Of a stretch of DNA of 13,409 nt, positions 1-5,608 are shown in pieces (position 1 is the stretch's first letter; each line of letters opens with the position of its first letter). The position numbers and the translations under genes are program-made. The stretch is from an uncultured Cardiobacterium sp. GTDB taxonomy: Bacteria > Pseudomonadota > Gammaproteobacteria > Cardiobacteriales > Cardiobacteriaceae. The stretch lies in NCBI RefSeq assembly GCF_938028825.1, contig NZ_CALIZP010000003.1, positions 1 through 13,409 on the forward strand. Direction: 5' to 3'. The notes under the pieces were generated by a model. The model did not search any database and was not told the origin of the DNA. It worked only from the letters and a program-made list of their open reading frames with translations.

Positions 1-1523
1 ATCATTTCGCTCGCCGCGTTCAGTTTCATGGTGCAGGAGCCGAGCGGGATCATGGCGCGGTCAAGGGCGAGGTCCCAGTCGCTCAGTTTGCGCAGGTAGC
101 GCATCATTTCCGTTTCGCTGTGGTAGCAGTTGAAGGCGGGATGCGCGAGGTATGTGCTTTGCCGTACGGCAAAGGCGGGCAGGACGCTGTCTGCCGCAGC
201 GAGGGAGATGTTGTCGCGCCCGGTGATGATGGCGGCGACGCGTTTGACTTCGGCCTCGTCGGTGCATTCGTCCAGCGAAACACCGATGCATTTGCCGTCG
301 AAGCGGCGCAGGTTGTAGCCCGCTGCCAGCGCGCGTTTGTGGACGGCTTCGGTTTCCGCGCCGGTTTCGATGTGCAGGGTGTCGAAGTAGGCGCTGTCCA
401 CGACTTTGACGCCGTTCTTCGCCAAGGTGGCGGCGAGTTGCGCGGTGTAGCCGTGCACGCGTTGGCCGATGGCGCGCAGGCCTTCCGGGCCGTGCCAGGC
501 GGCATAGAAGCCCGCCATGATGGCGAGGAGCGCTTGCGCAGTGCAGATGTTGCTGGTCGCTTTTTCGCGGCGGATGTGCTGCTCGCGGGTTTGCAGGGCG
601 AGGCGCAGGGCGGGTTTGCCGTGGCTGTCCTGCGAGACGCCGACGAGGCGGCCGGGCATGGAGCGCTTGAAGCTGTCGCGGGTGGCCATGAAGGCGGCAT
701 GCGGCCCGCCGAAACCAAGCGGCACGCCGAAGCGCTGGCTGTTGCCGATGACGATGTCGGCACCCCATTCGCCGGGCGGGGTGAGGATGGTCAGCGCGAG
801 GAGGTCGGTGGCGACGGCGACGACGCCGTTTTTGGCATGTACCTGTTTGACGAGTTCGCGGTAGTCGTTGATGCGGCCGTAGGTGTCCGGATACTGCACG
901 AGGATGCCGTAGTAATCATCCGGCAGGGCGGCGGCGCTATCGACTTCGACGACCCGGATGTCGAGGTGGACGGCGCGGGTTCTCATCACGTCCACCGTCT
1001 GCGGGTGCACGCGTTTGTCCACGAGGAAGACGTCCGACTTCGCCTTGCTTTGCCGGTGCGCCAGCGTCATCGCTTCGGCGGCGGCGGTGGCTTCATCGAG
1101 CAGCGAGGCGTTGGCGATTTCCATCGCCGTCAAATCGCAAATCATCGTCTGGAAATTGAGCAGCGCTTCGAGGCGGCCTTGCGAGATTTCCGCCTGATAC
1201 GGCGTGTAAGAGGTGTACCAGCCCGGATTTTCCAGCACGTTGCGCAGAATCACCGGCGGCACCACCGTGCCGTAATAACCCTGGCCGATCAGCGAACGGA
1301 ACAGCTTGTTCTTGTTGGCGATTTTTTGCAGCGCCGCCAGCGCGTCCGGCTCGGTGAGCGGGGCGGGCAGCTTCGCCATCCCGTCCTTGCGGCGGATATC
1401 CGACGGCACGACCGCATCAATAAAATCATCCAGACTGGAAAACCCCAGCAGTTTCAACATCTTTTCCTGATCGGCAGGCGAGGGCCCGATATGGCGGGCG
1501 ACAAATGGTGCAGGTGCAGACAT
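1..1523 (-). CDS. gcvP: Glycine dehydrogenase (decarboxylating), P-protein, N-terminal half
   Basis: P-protein of the glycine cleavage system. It decarboxylates glycine with pyridoxal phosphate and passes the aminomethyl group to the lipoyl arm of GcvH in the cytoplasm. About 507 residues are visible, and the gene continues past base 1. Family hallmarks seen: an N-terminal FVARHIGPS stretch, GYYGTVVPPVI followed by NPGWYTSYTPYQAEISQGRLE, LNFQTMICDLT, DEATAAAEAM, FGGPHAAFMA, and IPLGSCTMKLNAASEM close to the window edge. The PLP-binding lysine lies in the missing C-terminal half, so catalytic completeness cannot be judged. The start ATG (1521-1523) follows an AAGGGG Shine-Dalgarno. The full protein in this family is about 950 residues in the single-chain form. 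It lies 61 bp downstream of gcvH on the same strand, and a hairpin separates the two. The identification is certain. Confidence 0.97.
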   Translation of the reverse strand, partial: MSAPAPFVARHIGPSPADQEKMLKLLGFSSLDDFIDAVVPSDIRRKDGMAKLPAPLTEPDALAALQKIANKNKLFRSLIGQGYYGTVVPPVILRNVLENPGWYTSYTPYQAEISQGRLEALLNFQTMICDLTAMEIANASLLDEATAAAEAMTLAHRQSKAKSDVFLVDKRVHPQTVDVMRTRAVHLDIRVVEVDSAAALPDDYYGILVQYPDTYGRINDYRELVKQVHAKNGVVAVATDLLALTILTPPGEWGADIVIGNSQRFGVPLGFGGPHAAFMATRDSFKRSMPGRLVGVSQDSHGKPALRLALQTREQHIRREKATSNICTAQALLAIMAGFYAAWHGPEGLRAIGQRVHGYTAQLAATLAKNGVKVVDSAYFDTLHIETGAETEAVHKRALAAGYNLRRFDGKCIGVSLDECTDEAEVKRVAAIITGRDNISLAAADSVLPAFAVRQSTYLAHPAFNCYHSETEMMRYLRKLSDWDLALDRAMIPLGSCTMKLNAASEM

Positions 1524-1550
1524 GGCAAACCCCTTGGCAATAAAGAAAAC

Positions 1551-1574
1551 ACAGCGCCACTCGCGCGGCGCTGT
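1551..1574 (-). terminator. Hairpin between gcvH and gcvP (attenuator or partial terminator)
   Basis: The arms ACAGCGCC (1551-1558) and GGCGCTGT (1567-1574) form a perfect 8-bp stem with an 8-base loop. Read on the minus strand, the stem is followed by a T-rich tract (GTTTTCTTT), the layout of an intrinsic terminator. It sits between the gcvH stop and the gcvP ribosome binding site. It could lower gcvP expression relative to gcvH, or it could stabilise the gcvH mRNA 3' end. The structure is seen directly and the role is inferred. Confidence 0.55.
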
Positions 1575-1584
1575 CAAAAAGAAA

Positions 1585-1950
1585 TTACTTCTGGGCGAAA
1601 TCGCGGTAGGCGGCCTCATCCATCAGGCTGTCGAGCTCGGACGGATTGGCGAGCTTGACCTTGTACACCCAGCCGTCGGCTTCCGGGGAAGAATTGAGCA
1701 GGCCCGGCTCGTCAACCAGCGCCTGATTGACCTCGACGACCTCGCCGCTGACCGGATTCTTCACATCGCCTGCGGCCTTGACCGATTCAATCGTCGCCGC
1801 TTCATCGCCGACGGCGAGCACGCGGCCGACTTCCGGCAACTCGATGAAGACAATATCGCCCAAGGCATCCTGGGCAAAATCCGTGATGCCGATTGTGCCG
1901 ATACCGCCATCAACGGCAATCCACTCATGATCTTCTGTAAATTTTTTCAT
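1585..1950 (-). CDS. gcvH: Glycine cleavage system H protein
   Basis: Lipoyl carrier of the glycine cleavage system. It shuttles the aminomethyl group from GcvP to GcvT and is re-oxidised by lipoamide dehydrogenase. The product has 121 residues, slightly shorter than the usual 125-130. The conserved lipoylation motif ESVKAAGD places the lipoyl lysine at Lys58, and an N-terminal FTEDHEW motif and a FIELPEVG segment are present. The frame is open for 25 more codons upstream, but the ATG at 1950 begins at the conserved MKKFTEDHEW and has an AGGTG ribosome binding site just before it, so I chose it. It is divergent from adk and upstream of gcvP. gcvT is not adjacent, unlike the common gcvTHP order. 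Confidence 0.96.
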   Translation of the reverse strand: MKKFTEDHEWIAVDGGIGTIGITDFAQDALGDIVFIELPEVGRVLAVGDEAATIESVKAAGDVKNPVSGEVVEVNQALVDEPGLLNSSPEADGWVYKVKLANPSELDSLMDEAAYRDFAQK

Positions 1951-1994
1951 AAGACACCTCATAAAATAAACACGCTTGTACAGAAAGCAACAGC

Positions 1995-2000
1995 ATTCTA
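1995..2000 (-). promoter_or_regulatory. Candidate -10 element for gcvH
   Basis: On the minus strand this reads TAGAAT, a 5/6 match to the sigma-70 -10 box, 44 bases upstream of the gcvH ATG. No good -35 hexamer is seen at 16-18 bp, so the promoter may need an activator. The leader from here to gcvH is too short for a glycine riboswitch. Confidence 0.35.
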
Positions 2001-2001
2001 A

Positions 2002-2037
2002 CACAGGAAAAACATAAAAAAACACGTAAATCCTGTG
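2002..2037. repeat. Inverted repeat in the gcvH/adk divergent spacer
   Basis: The arms CACAGGA (2002-2008) and TCCTGTG (2031-2037) are perfect inverted copies separated by 22 mostly A-rich bases. They lie between the divergent gcvH and adk start codons, just upstream (on the minus strand) of the candidate gcvH -10 box. This could be a regulator binding site or coincidence; no specific regulator is recognised. Confidence 0.3.
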
Positions 2038-2080
2038 CTACCCTAACCGCCGTTAACCCCACGAACCATAAGGAAAAAAC

Positions 2081-2617
2081 ATGAACATCATCCTGCTCGG
2101 CGCCCCCGGCTCAGGCAAAGGTACCCAGGCCGCCTTCCTCATCGACAAACACGGCCTGACCCATCTCTCCACCGGCGACATGCTGCGCGCCGAAATCGCA
2201 GCCGGCAGCGACCTCGGCAAACAGGCCAAAGCCATCATAGAAAGCGGCCAGCTCGTCTCCGATGAAATCGTCATCGCCATGATTGCCGCCCGCCTCGGCG
2301 ACAAGGGCGCGCTCTTCGACGGCTTCCCGCGCACCATCGCCCAGGCCGAAGCGCTGGACAAACTGCTCGCCGGGCGCGGCAGCCAGATTGACGCCGTCAT
2401 CGAACTGCAAGTCGGCAACGAAGAAATCGTGCAACGCATGCTGGCGCGCGGCCGCAGCGACGACAACGAAGCGACCATCCGCCAGCGCCTCGCCGTCTTC
2501 GAGGCGCAGACAAAACCGCTCACCGCCTACTACCGGCAACAGGGCAAACTGCGCAGCATCGACGGCAGCGGCGAACTCGCCGCCATCAGCGCCCGCATCG
2601 AGGCGGCGCTGCCCTGA
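2081..2617 (+). CDS. adk: Adenylate kinase, short-LID form
   Basis: Adenylate kinase, which interconverts ATP + AMP and 2 ADP in the cytoplasm and is essential for nucleotide balance. The product has 178 residues. Visible motifs are the P-loop GAPGSGKGT (7-15), the AMP-site stretch STGDMLRAEI (30-39), DGFPRT (80-85) and the arginines near RMLARGR and RQRL (119-136). The usual enterobacterial enzyme has about 214 residues. Here the mobile LID of roughly 35 residues is replaced by a short loop between RMLARGR and EATIRQRL, as in short-type bacterial and eukaryotic cytosolic forms. There is no frameshift and the C-terminus is intact, so this is a subtype rather than a deletion. The start ATG follows AAGGA with 8-base spacing. 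It is a single-gene unit, ending before a strong terminator. The identification is secure. Confidence 0.96.
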   Translation: MNIILLGAPGSGKGTQAAFLIDKHGLTHLSTGDMLRAEIAAGSDLGKQAKAIIESGQLVSDEIVIAMIAARLGDKGALFDGFPRTIAQAEALDKLLAGRGSQIDAVIELQVGNEEIVQRMLARGRSDDNEATIRQRLAVFEAQTKPLTAYYRQQGKLRSIDGSGELAAISARIEAALP

Positions 2618-2671
2618 GCGGAAAACGCGACCGGACTGACGTCTTCCCGCCACGCGCGGGGTAATACCACA

Positions 2672-2713
2672 ACAAAACGCCCCTGCCGGTAGCGGCAGGG
2701 GCGTTTTGTCGAG
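2672..2713. terminator. Strong intrinsic terminator, probably bidirectional
   Basis: A perfect 17-bp stem: 2672-2688 (beginning ACAAAACGCCCC) pairs with 2693-2709 (ending GGGGCGTTTTGT) around a GTAG loop. The stem ends in TTTT on the plus strand and has the mirror A/T tract on the minus strand. It lies 55 bp after adk and on the 3' side of convergent grxD, so it can serve both genes. Confidence 0.9.
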
Positions 2714-2783
2714 GCGCTGAAAAAATAAGGGGCTACGCGGACTACAAGCCCGCCCGGCGGCAGATGATGGCCTGATTTTGGCG

Positions 2784-2861
2784 TTACAGGGACGCCGGGC
2801 GGCCTTGTGCCAGCCATGCGCCGTAGCGGCGATCGATGACGACGGCGGCACCGTATTTCAT
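2784..2861 (-). CDS. Possible 25-residue peptide coupled to grxD
   Basis: A 25-codon frame (beginning MKYGAAVVIDRRYG) whose ATG overlaps the grxD stop codon in an ATGA arrangement, the usual sign of translational coupling. No domain, membrane segment or known family is recognised, and it ends before the adk/grxD terminator. The overlap may be chance in GC-rich DNA. I list it only as a candidate small protein. Confidence 0.2.
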   Translation of the reverse strand: MKYGAAVVIDRRYGAWLAQGRPASL

Positions 2862-3184
2862 GCTTCGTCCGGCCATTCGATGTCTTTCAGCAGTTCGGCC
2901 AGCTCGCCCGCCTGGTGCATTTCGCTGATGATGTCGCAGCCGCCGATGAGTTCGCCCTTCACCCACAGTTGCGGGAAGGTCGGCCAGTTGGCGTATTTCG
3001 GCAGCTCACTGCGGATTTCCGCGTCTTGCAGGATGTTGACGTAGGCAAACGGTTCGCCGACTTCTTTCAGGCAGGTAACGGCCTTGGCGGAGAAGCCGCA
3101 CATGGGAAAGTCCGGCGTGCCTTTCATGTAGAGCAGGACGGGGGTGGTGGCGATTTGTTCTTTGATGCGTGCGATGGTGTCCAT
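2858..3184 (-). CDS. grxD: Monothiol CGFS glutaredoxin (Grx4 type)
   Basis: A 108-residue monothiol glutaredoxin that carries [2Fe-2S] clusters, bound as a glutathione-ligated dimer and often with BolA, for Fe-S delivery and iron sensing in the cytoplasm. Visible features are the active-site CGFS at residues 29-32 preceded by KGTPDFPM, the WPTFPQLW segment with the cis-proline (Pro71), and GGCD at 81-84 for glutathione binding. The length matches the family (about 105-115). The frame is open much further upstream, but the ATG at 3184 begins the conserved MDTIARIKEQI and follows a CAGGAA Shine-Dalgarno. It lies downstream of the PTS genes on the same strand, but a terminator separates them, so it is probably transcribed on its own. 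Confidence 0.96.
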   Translation of the reverse strand: MDTIARIKEQIATTPVLLYMKGTPDFPMCGFSAKAVTCLKEVGEPFAYVNILQDAEIRSELPKYANWPTFPQLWVKGELIGGCDIISEMHQAGELAELLKDIEWPDEA

Positions 3185-3238
3185 CGTGGTGTTCCTGTGT
3201 AGTGTAAAGGGAGGCGGCATCTTAGCAGAGATGCCGCG

Positions 3239-3263
3239 CAAGAAAGCCCCGCCGGAGCGGGGC
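3239..3263 (-). terminator. Terminator after the PTS IIC gene
   Basis: The stem GCCCCGC (3246-3252) / GCGGGGC (3257-3263) has a 4-base loop. On the minus strand it is followed by CTTTCTT. It sits 20 bp past the stop of the ulaA-like gene and before the grxD leader, separating the two transcription units. Confidence 0.8.
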
Positions 3264-3282
3264 CGGGTGACATGGCAGCGGG

Positions 3283-4662
3283 TTATGCCGCCGGTTTGTC
3301 GCCCGCTGTGGCGGCGGGTTTTTCCGGCACAAGGTAGTTGTAGGCGACGAGTGCCGCGACGATGCCGACGACAAGCGCGGTGATGGCGAGCTGCCCCGTC
3401 TGGCTGATTTTGCCGAGGATGATGCCGACGACGCCGAAGTCGGTGTCGGAGAAGGTGGTGCTGGCAAATTTCAGTTCGCCAAGCACGGAGAGCAGCCACA
3501 CCGGCAGGAAGGTAATCAGCACACCGTGCAGGAAGGCACCGGTGATGGCACCGAGGCGGCCGCCGGCAGCGTTGCCGAAGACGCCTGCGGTCGCGCCGCA
3601 GAAGAAGTGCGGCACCACGCCGGGCAGAATCAGCACCCAGTTCAGTTTGCCGAGGACGAAGAGGCCGATGAGCCCGCCTGCGAAGCTCGACAGAAAGCCG
3701 ATGAGGACGGCGTTCGGCGCGTAGGGGAAGACGATGGGGCAGTCCAGCGCGGGGCGGGCGTTCGGCACGAGTTTTTGCGAGAAGCCGGTGAAGGCGGGGA
3801 CGATTTCCGCGAGGATGAGGCGCACGCCTTGCAGGATGATGAAGACCCCGGCGGCGAAGGTGATGGCCTGGATGACCGCCCAGACGAGGAAGTTCTGCCC
3901 GTTCGAGAATTTTTCCTGCTGCACGAAGTTCTGCCCGGCGGCGATGACCAGCACAAGGTAGATGACCATCATGGTAATGGCGATGGAGACGGAGCTGTCG
4001 CGCAGGAAGCTGAGGTTCTTCGGCAGATTCATTTCTTCGGTGGAGCGCGATTTCAGCGGGCGCAGGGCGCGGCCGACCGAACCGGCGAGGACATAGCCGA
4101 CGGTGCCGAAGTGGCCGAAGCCGACTTCGTCGCTGCCGGTGATGTCGCGCATGAAGGGCTGGGCGATGTAGGGGAAGAACGCCATGACGAGGCCGAGGGT
4201 GAGCGCGCCGACGATGACCAGCAGCGCGCCGCTAAATCCCGCGACGACGAGGATGACGGCGATCATGCAGGCCATGTAGAAGGTGTGGTGCCCGGTGAGG
4301 AAGATGAATTTCAGGCGGGTGAAGCGGGCGATGGCGATGTTCGCCACCATGCCGAAGGCCATGATGAGCGCGGTCGCCGTGCCGTATTGTTGCAGGGCGG
4401 CGGAAACGATGGCTTCGTTGTTCGGCACCACGCCCTGCACATGGAAGGCTTCCTGAAAAATCTCGCCGAGCGGGTTGAGCGAGCCGAGCAGCACCGCCGC
4501 GCCACCGCTCAGGACGATGAAGCCGAGGATGGTCTTGATGGTGCCCTTGATGACATCGGCGGCGGGTTTTTTCTGCGCCAGCAGGCCGATGAGGGCGATG
4601 ACGCCGACCAGCACGGACGGCACTTTGAGAATATCGACGATGAAATCAAGGATGGCTTTCAT
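3283..4662 (-). CDS. ulaA: PTS ascorbate-type transporter subunit IIC
   Basis: Membrane channel subunit (EIIC) of an L-ascorbate-family (SgaT/UlaA) phosphotransferase system, which imports its substrate coupled to phosphorylation through EIIB. The product has 459 residues (E. coli UlaA has about 465), with roughly ten hydrophobic segments. Family features include an N-terminal LKVPSVLVGVIALIGLL, LTGHHTFYMA, GFGHFGTVGYV, LVPNARPALDCPIVFPYAPNA and PHFFCGATAGVFGNAAGGRLGA. The C-terminus is a short Pro/Ala/Lys tail. The start ATG follows AGGGG and lies 9 bp after the IIB stop, so the two are co-translated. Substrate assignment comes from family similarity only. No EIIA, lactonase, decarboxylase or epimerase gene lies beside it, so ascorbate itself is unproven. 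Confidence 0.92.
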   Translation of the reverse strand: MKAILDFIVDILKVPSVLVGVIALIGLLAQKKPAADVIKGTIKTILGFIVLSGGAAVLLGSLNPLGEIFQEAFHVQGVVPNNEAIVSAALQQYGTATALIMAFGMVANIAIARFTRLKFIFLTGHHTFYMACMIAVILVVAGFSGALLVIVGALTLGLVMAFFPYIAQPFMRDITGSDEVGFGHFGTVGYVLAGSVGRALRPLKSRSTEEMNLPKNLSFLRDSSVSIAITMMVIYLVLVIAAGQNFVQQEKFSNGQNFLVWAVIQAITFAAGVFIILQGVRLILAEIVPAFTGFSQKLVPNARPALDCPIVFPYAPNAVLIGFLSSFAGGLIGLFVLGKLNWVLILPGVVPHFFCGATAGVFGNAAGGRLGAITGAFLHGVLITFLPVWLLSVLGELKFASTTFSDTDFGVVGIILGKISQTGQLAITALVVGIVAALVAYNYLVPEKPAATAGDKPAA

Positions 4663-4671
4663 GGCGCGCCC

Positions 4672-4944
4672 CTAATCATGGTGGAAATACACGGCCAGCT
4701 TTTGCTCGAATTCGTCGGCGCTGACCAGGTTGTTGATGACGATAATCTTGCTGCGGTCAATGCTGGAACTGTCGACGATGTCTGCCCCCATCACGAAGAG
4801 GTCGGCGTCGCCGCTGGCGGTGATGGAAAGGTCGGAATGGCCGACTTCCGCTTCAATGCCGAGTTTGGCGAGTGCCTTCTTGATGTTCATCTCCATCAGG
4901 AAGCTGCTGCCGAGACCGTGGGCGCATACGGCGAGGATTTTCAT
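4672..4944 (-). CDS. ulaB: PTS ascorbate-type transporter subunit IIB
   Basis: A 90-residue EIIB protein that receives phosphate from EIIA on a cysteine and passes it to the sugar carried by EIIC. The active-site Cys7 lies in the phosphate loop VCAHGLGSS (6-14), typical of the lactose/ascorbate IIB fold. It is followed by an alternating alpha/beta pattern (KIIVINNLVS near the C-terminus). The length is normal for UlaB (about 100). The ATG follows AGGAG with good spacing. It is the first gene of a two-gene operon with the IIC subunit. The EIIA partner (UlaC-like) is not within this window. Confidence 0.92.
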   Translation of the reverse strand: MKILAVCAHGLGSSFLMEMNIKKALAKLGIEAEVGHSDLSITASGDADLFVMGADIVDSSSIDRSKIIVINNLVSADEFEQKLAVYFHHD

Positions 4945-4982
4945 AAAGTTGTCTCCTGTTTGAAAGAAAAAAGAAAGCGGGT

Positions 4983-5001
4983 ACGCGTGTGAATCACGCG
5001 T
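4983..5001. promoter_or_regulatory. Inverted repeat in the IIB leader (operator or hairpin)
   Basis: The arms ACGCGTG and CACGCGT (7 bp, perfect) flank the 5-base spacer TGAAT, between the VOC gene stop and the IIB start. On the minus strand a T-rich tract (CTTTCTTTTTTCTTTC) begins 6 bases after it. It may therefore be an operator, a leader hairpin, or a weak terminator for the preceding VOC gene. Confidence 0.45.
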
Positions 5002-5013
5002 GGTTTCCTGAAT

Positions 5014-5019
5014 ATGATA
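5014..5019 (-). promoter_or_regulatory. Candidate -10 element for the PTS operon
   Basis: On the minus strand this reads TATCAT, 5/6 to the -10 consensus, about 70 bases upstream of the IIB start. The -35 region is poor. A transcript starting here would carry the inverted repeat at 4983-5001 at its very 5' end, a position suited to repressor control. Confidence 0.35.
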
Positions 5020-5049
5020 GCGGAAGACTCCCCAGGTTTGCGCGGATTT

Positions 5050-5436
5050 TCACACGGTAATTTCCAGCAGGTTGCCGTCCGGATCGGCGACGACGCTTTC
5101 GTAATAGCCGTCGCCGGTGGTGCGCGGCCCGCTCAGGCAGGGATAGCCGTCCGCCACGAGCCGCGCCGTCAGGCTGTCCACCGCCTCGCGGCTGCCGGCG
5201 CTGAACGCCAGATGGATAAAACCCGTGCGCAGGATGCGCTCGCCGCCGTCGGCGATATCGGGGCGGGTCATCAGTTCCAGCCGCGTATCGCTGCCGGGGA
5301 AGCGCAGGAAACAGGTTTGCAGGCCGGTTTTCGCGTTGTGATAGCGGTCGTTGGCAGTGGCTGCGAAGTAGCGTTCGTAGAACGCGCGGGCGCGTTCCAG
5401 GTCGGCGGTGTAGAGGGCGATGTGGTCGATTTTCAT
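5050..5436 (-). CDS. VOC-family metalloprotein (glyoxalase/bleomycin-resistance fold)
   Basis: A 128-residue protein of the vicinal oxygen chelate superfamily, resembling lactoylglutathione lyase-like proteins. It opens with MKIDHIALYTADLERARAFYERYF and ends with DPDGNLLEITV. The four expected metal ligands are in place: His5, Glu54 (RLELM), His75 (GFIHLAF) and Glu125. That pattern fits glyoxalase I, which isomerises the methylglyoxal-glutathione adduct, but relatives act on other substrates, so I withhold a gene symbol. The ATG at 5436 was chosen over a longer open frame because it starts the conserved fold and has GGAG 8 bases upstream. The miniature repeat at 5452-5557 ends 15 bp before this start and so forms its immediate upstream region. 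Confidence 0.88.
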   Translation of the reverse strand: MKIDHIALYTADLERARAFYERYFAATANDRYHNAKTGLQTCFLRFPGSDTRLELMTRPDIADGGERILRTGFIHLAFSAGSREAVDSLTARLVADGYPCLSGPRTTGDGYYESVVADPDGNLLEITV

Positions 5437-5451
5437 GAGATTTCTCCGGTG

Positions 5452-5557
5452 TATAGTCGTTTCAACTAGAACTGATATGGTGTTGGCGCGCTTTGCCGTA
5501 CTAGTTGTACTGTCTGCGGCGCGCCACCTTGTCTCAATCCTATCTGAAACGACTATA
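5452..5557. mobile_element. 106-bp MITE resembling a Correia element
   Basis: A 106-bp unit bounded by perfect 13-bp terminal inverted repeats: TATAGTCGTTTCA (5452-5464) and TGAAACGACTATA (5545-5557). Similarity between the ends continues imperfectly inward for roughly 25 bases. TA at each edge could be a TA target duplication. It has no coding capacity. Read on the minus strand, the core contains CGCAGACAGTACAACTAGTA, very close to the core of Neisseria Correia repeat elements as I remember them, and the length matches their short (about 104-108 bp) form. It lies between the citE-like stop and the VOC start. The element is seen directly; kinship to Correia elements is from memory. Confidence 0.85.
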
Positions 5558-5562
5558 AACAA

Positions 5563-5602
5563 ATGTCGCGGGCAGGCGGGAAACCCGCACCGCACTGCCC
5601 GC
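5563..5602 (-). terminator. Nested hairpin after the CitE-like gene
   Basis: The outer arms GCGGGCAG (5568-5575) and CTGCCCGC (5595-5602) enclose an inner GCGGG-AAA-CCCGC hairpin (5576-5588). On the minus strand it begins 6 bp after the CitE-like stop codon and is followed by an ATTTGTTTAT tract. This is a plausible intrinsic terminator, with a T-tract weaker than ideal. Confidence 0.6.
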
Positions 5603-5608
5603 TGCCGC

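Noticed and set aside
120..1658. A 512-codon open frame on the plus strand
   Set aside because: Antisense shadow of gcvP, which is unmistakable on the minus strand. The predicted protein is low-complexity (Gly/Ala/Val/Arg/Asp-rich) with no family resemblance, typical of the antisense frame of GC-rich genes.
1951..2080. Glycine riboswitch before gcvH
   Set aside because: The spacer to adk is only 130 bp, the candidate promoter leaves a leader of about 40 bases, and no aptamer-like folding blocks are visible.
3526..4992. A 488-codon plus-strand open frame rich in Asp, Glu, Gly and His
   Set aside because: It is the antisense of the UlaA/UlaB genes. Its acidic repetitive composition simply mirrors hydrophobic codons on the other strand.
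5450..5455. TATACA at the MITE edge as a promoter for the VOC gene
   Set aside because: On the minus strand it would place the transcription start only a few bases from the ATG, within the ribosome binding site, and no -35 box is evident.
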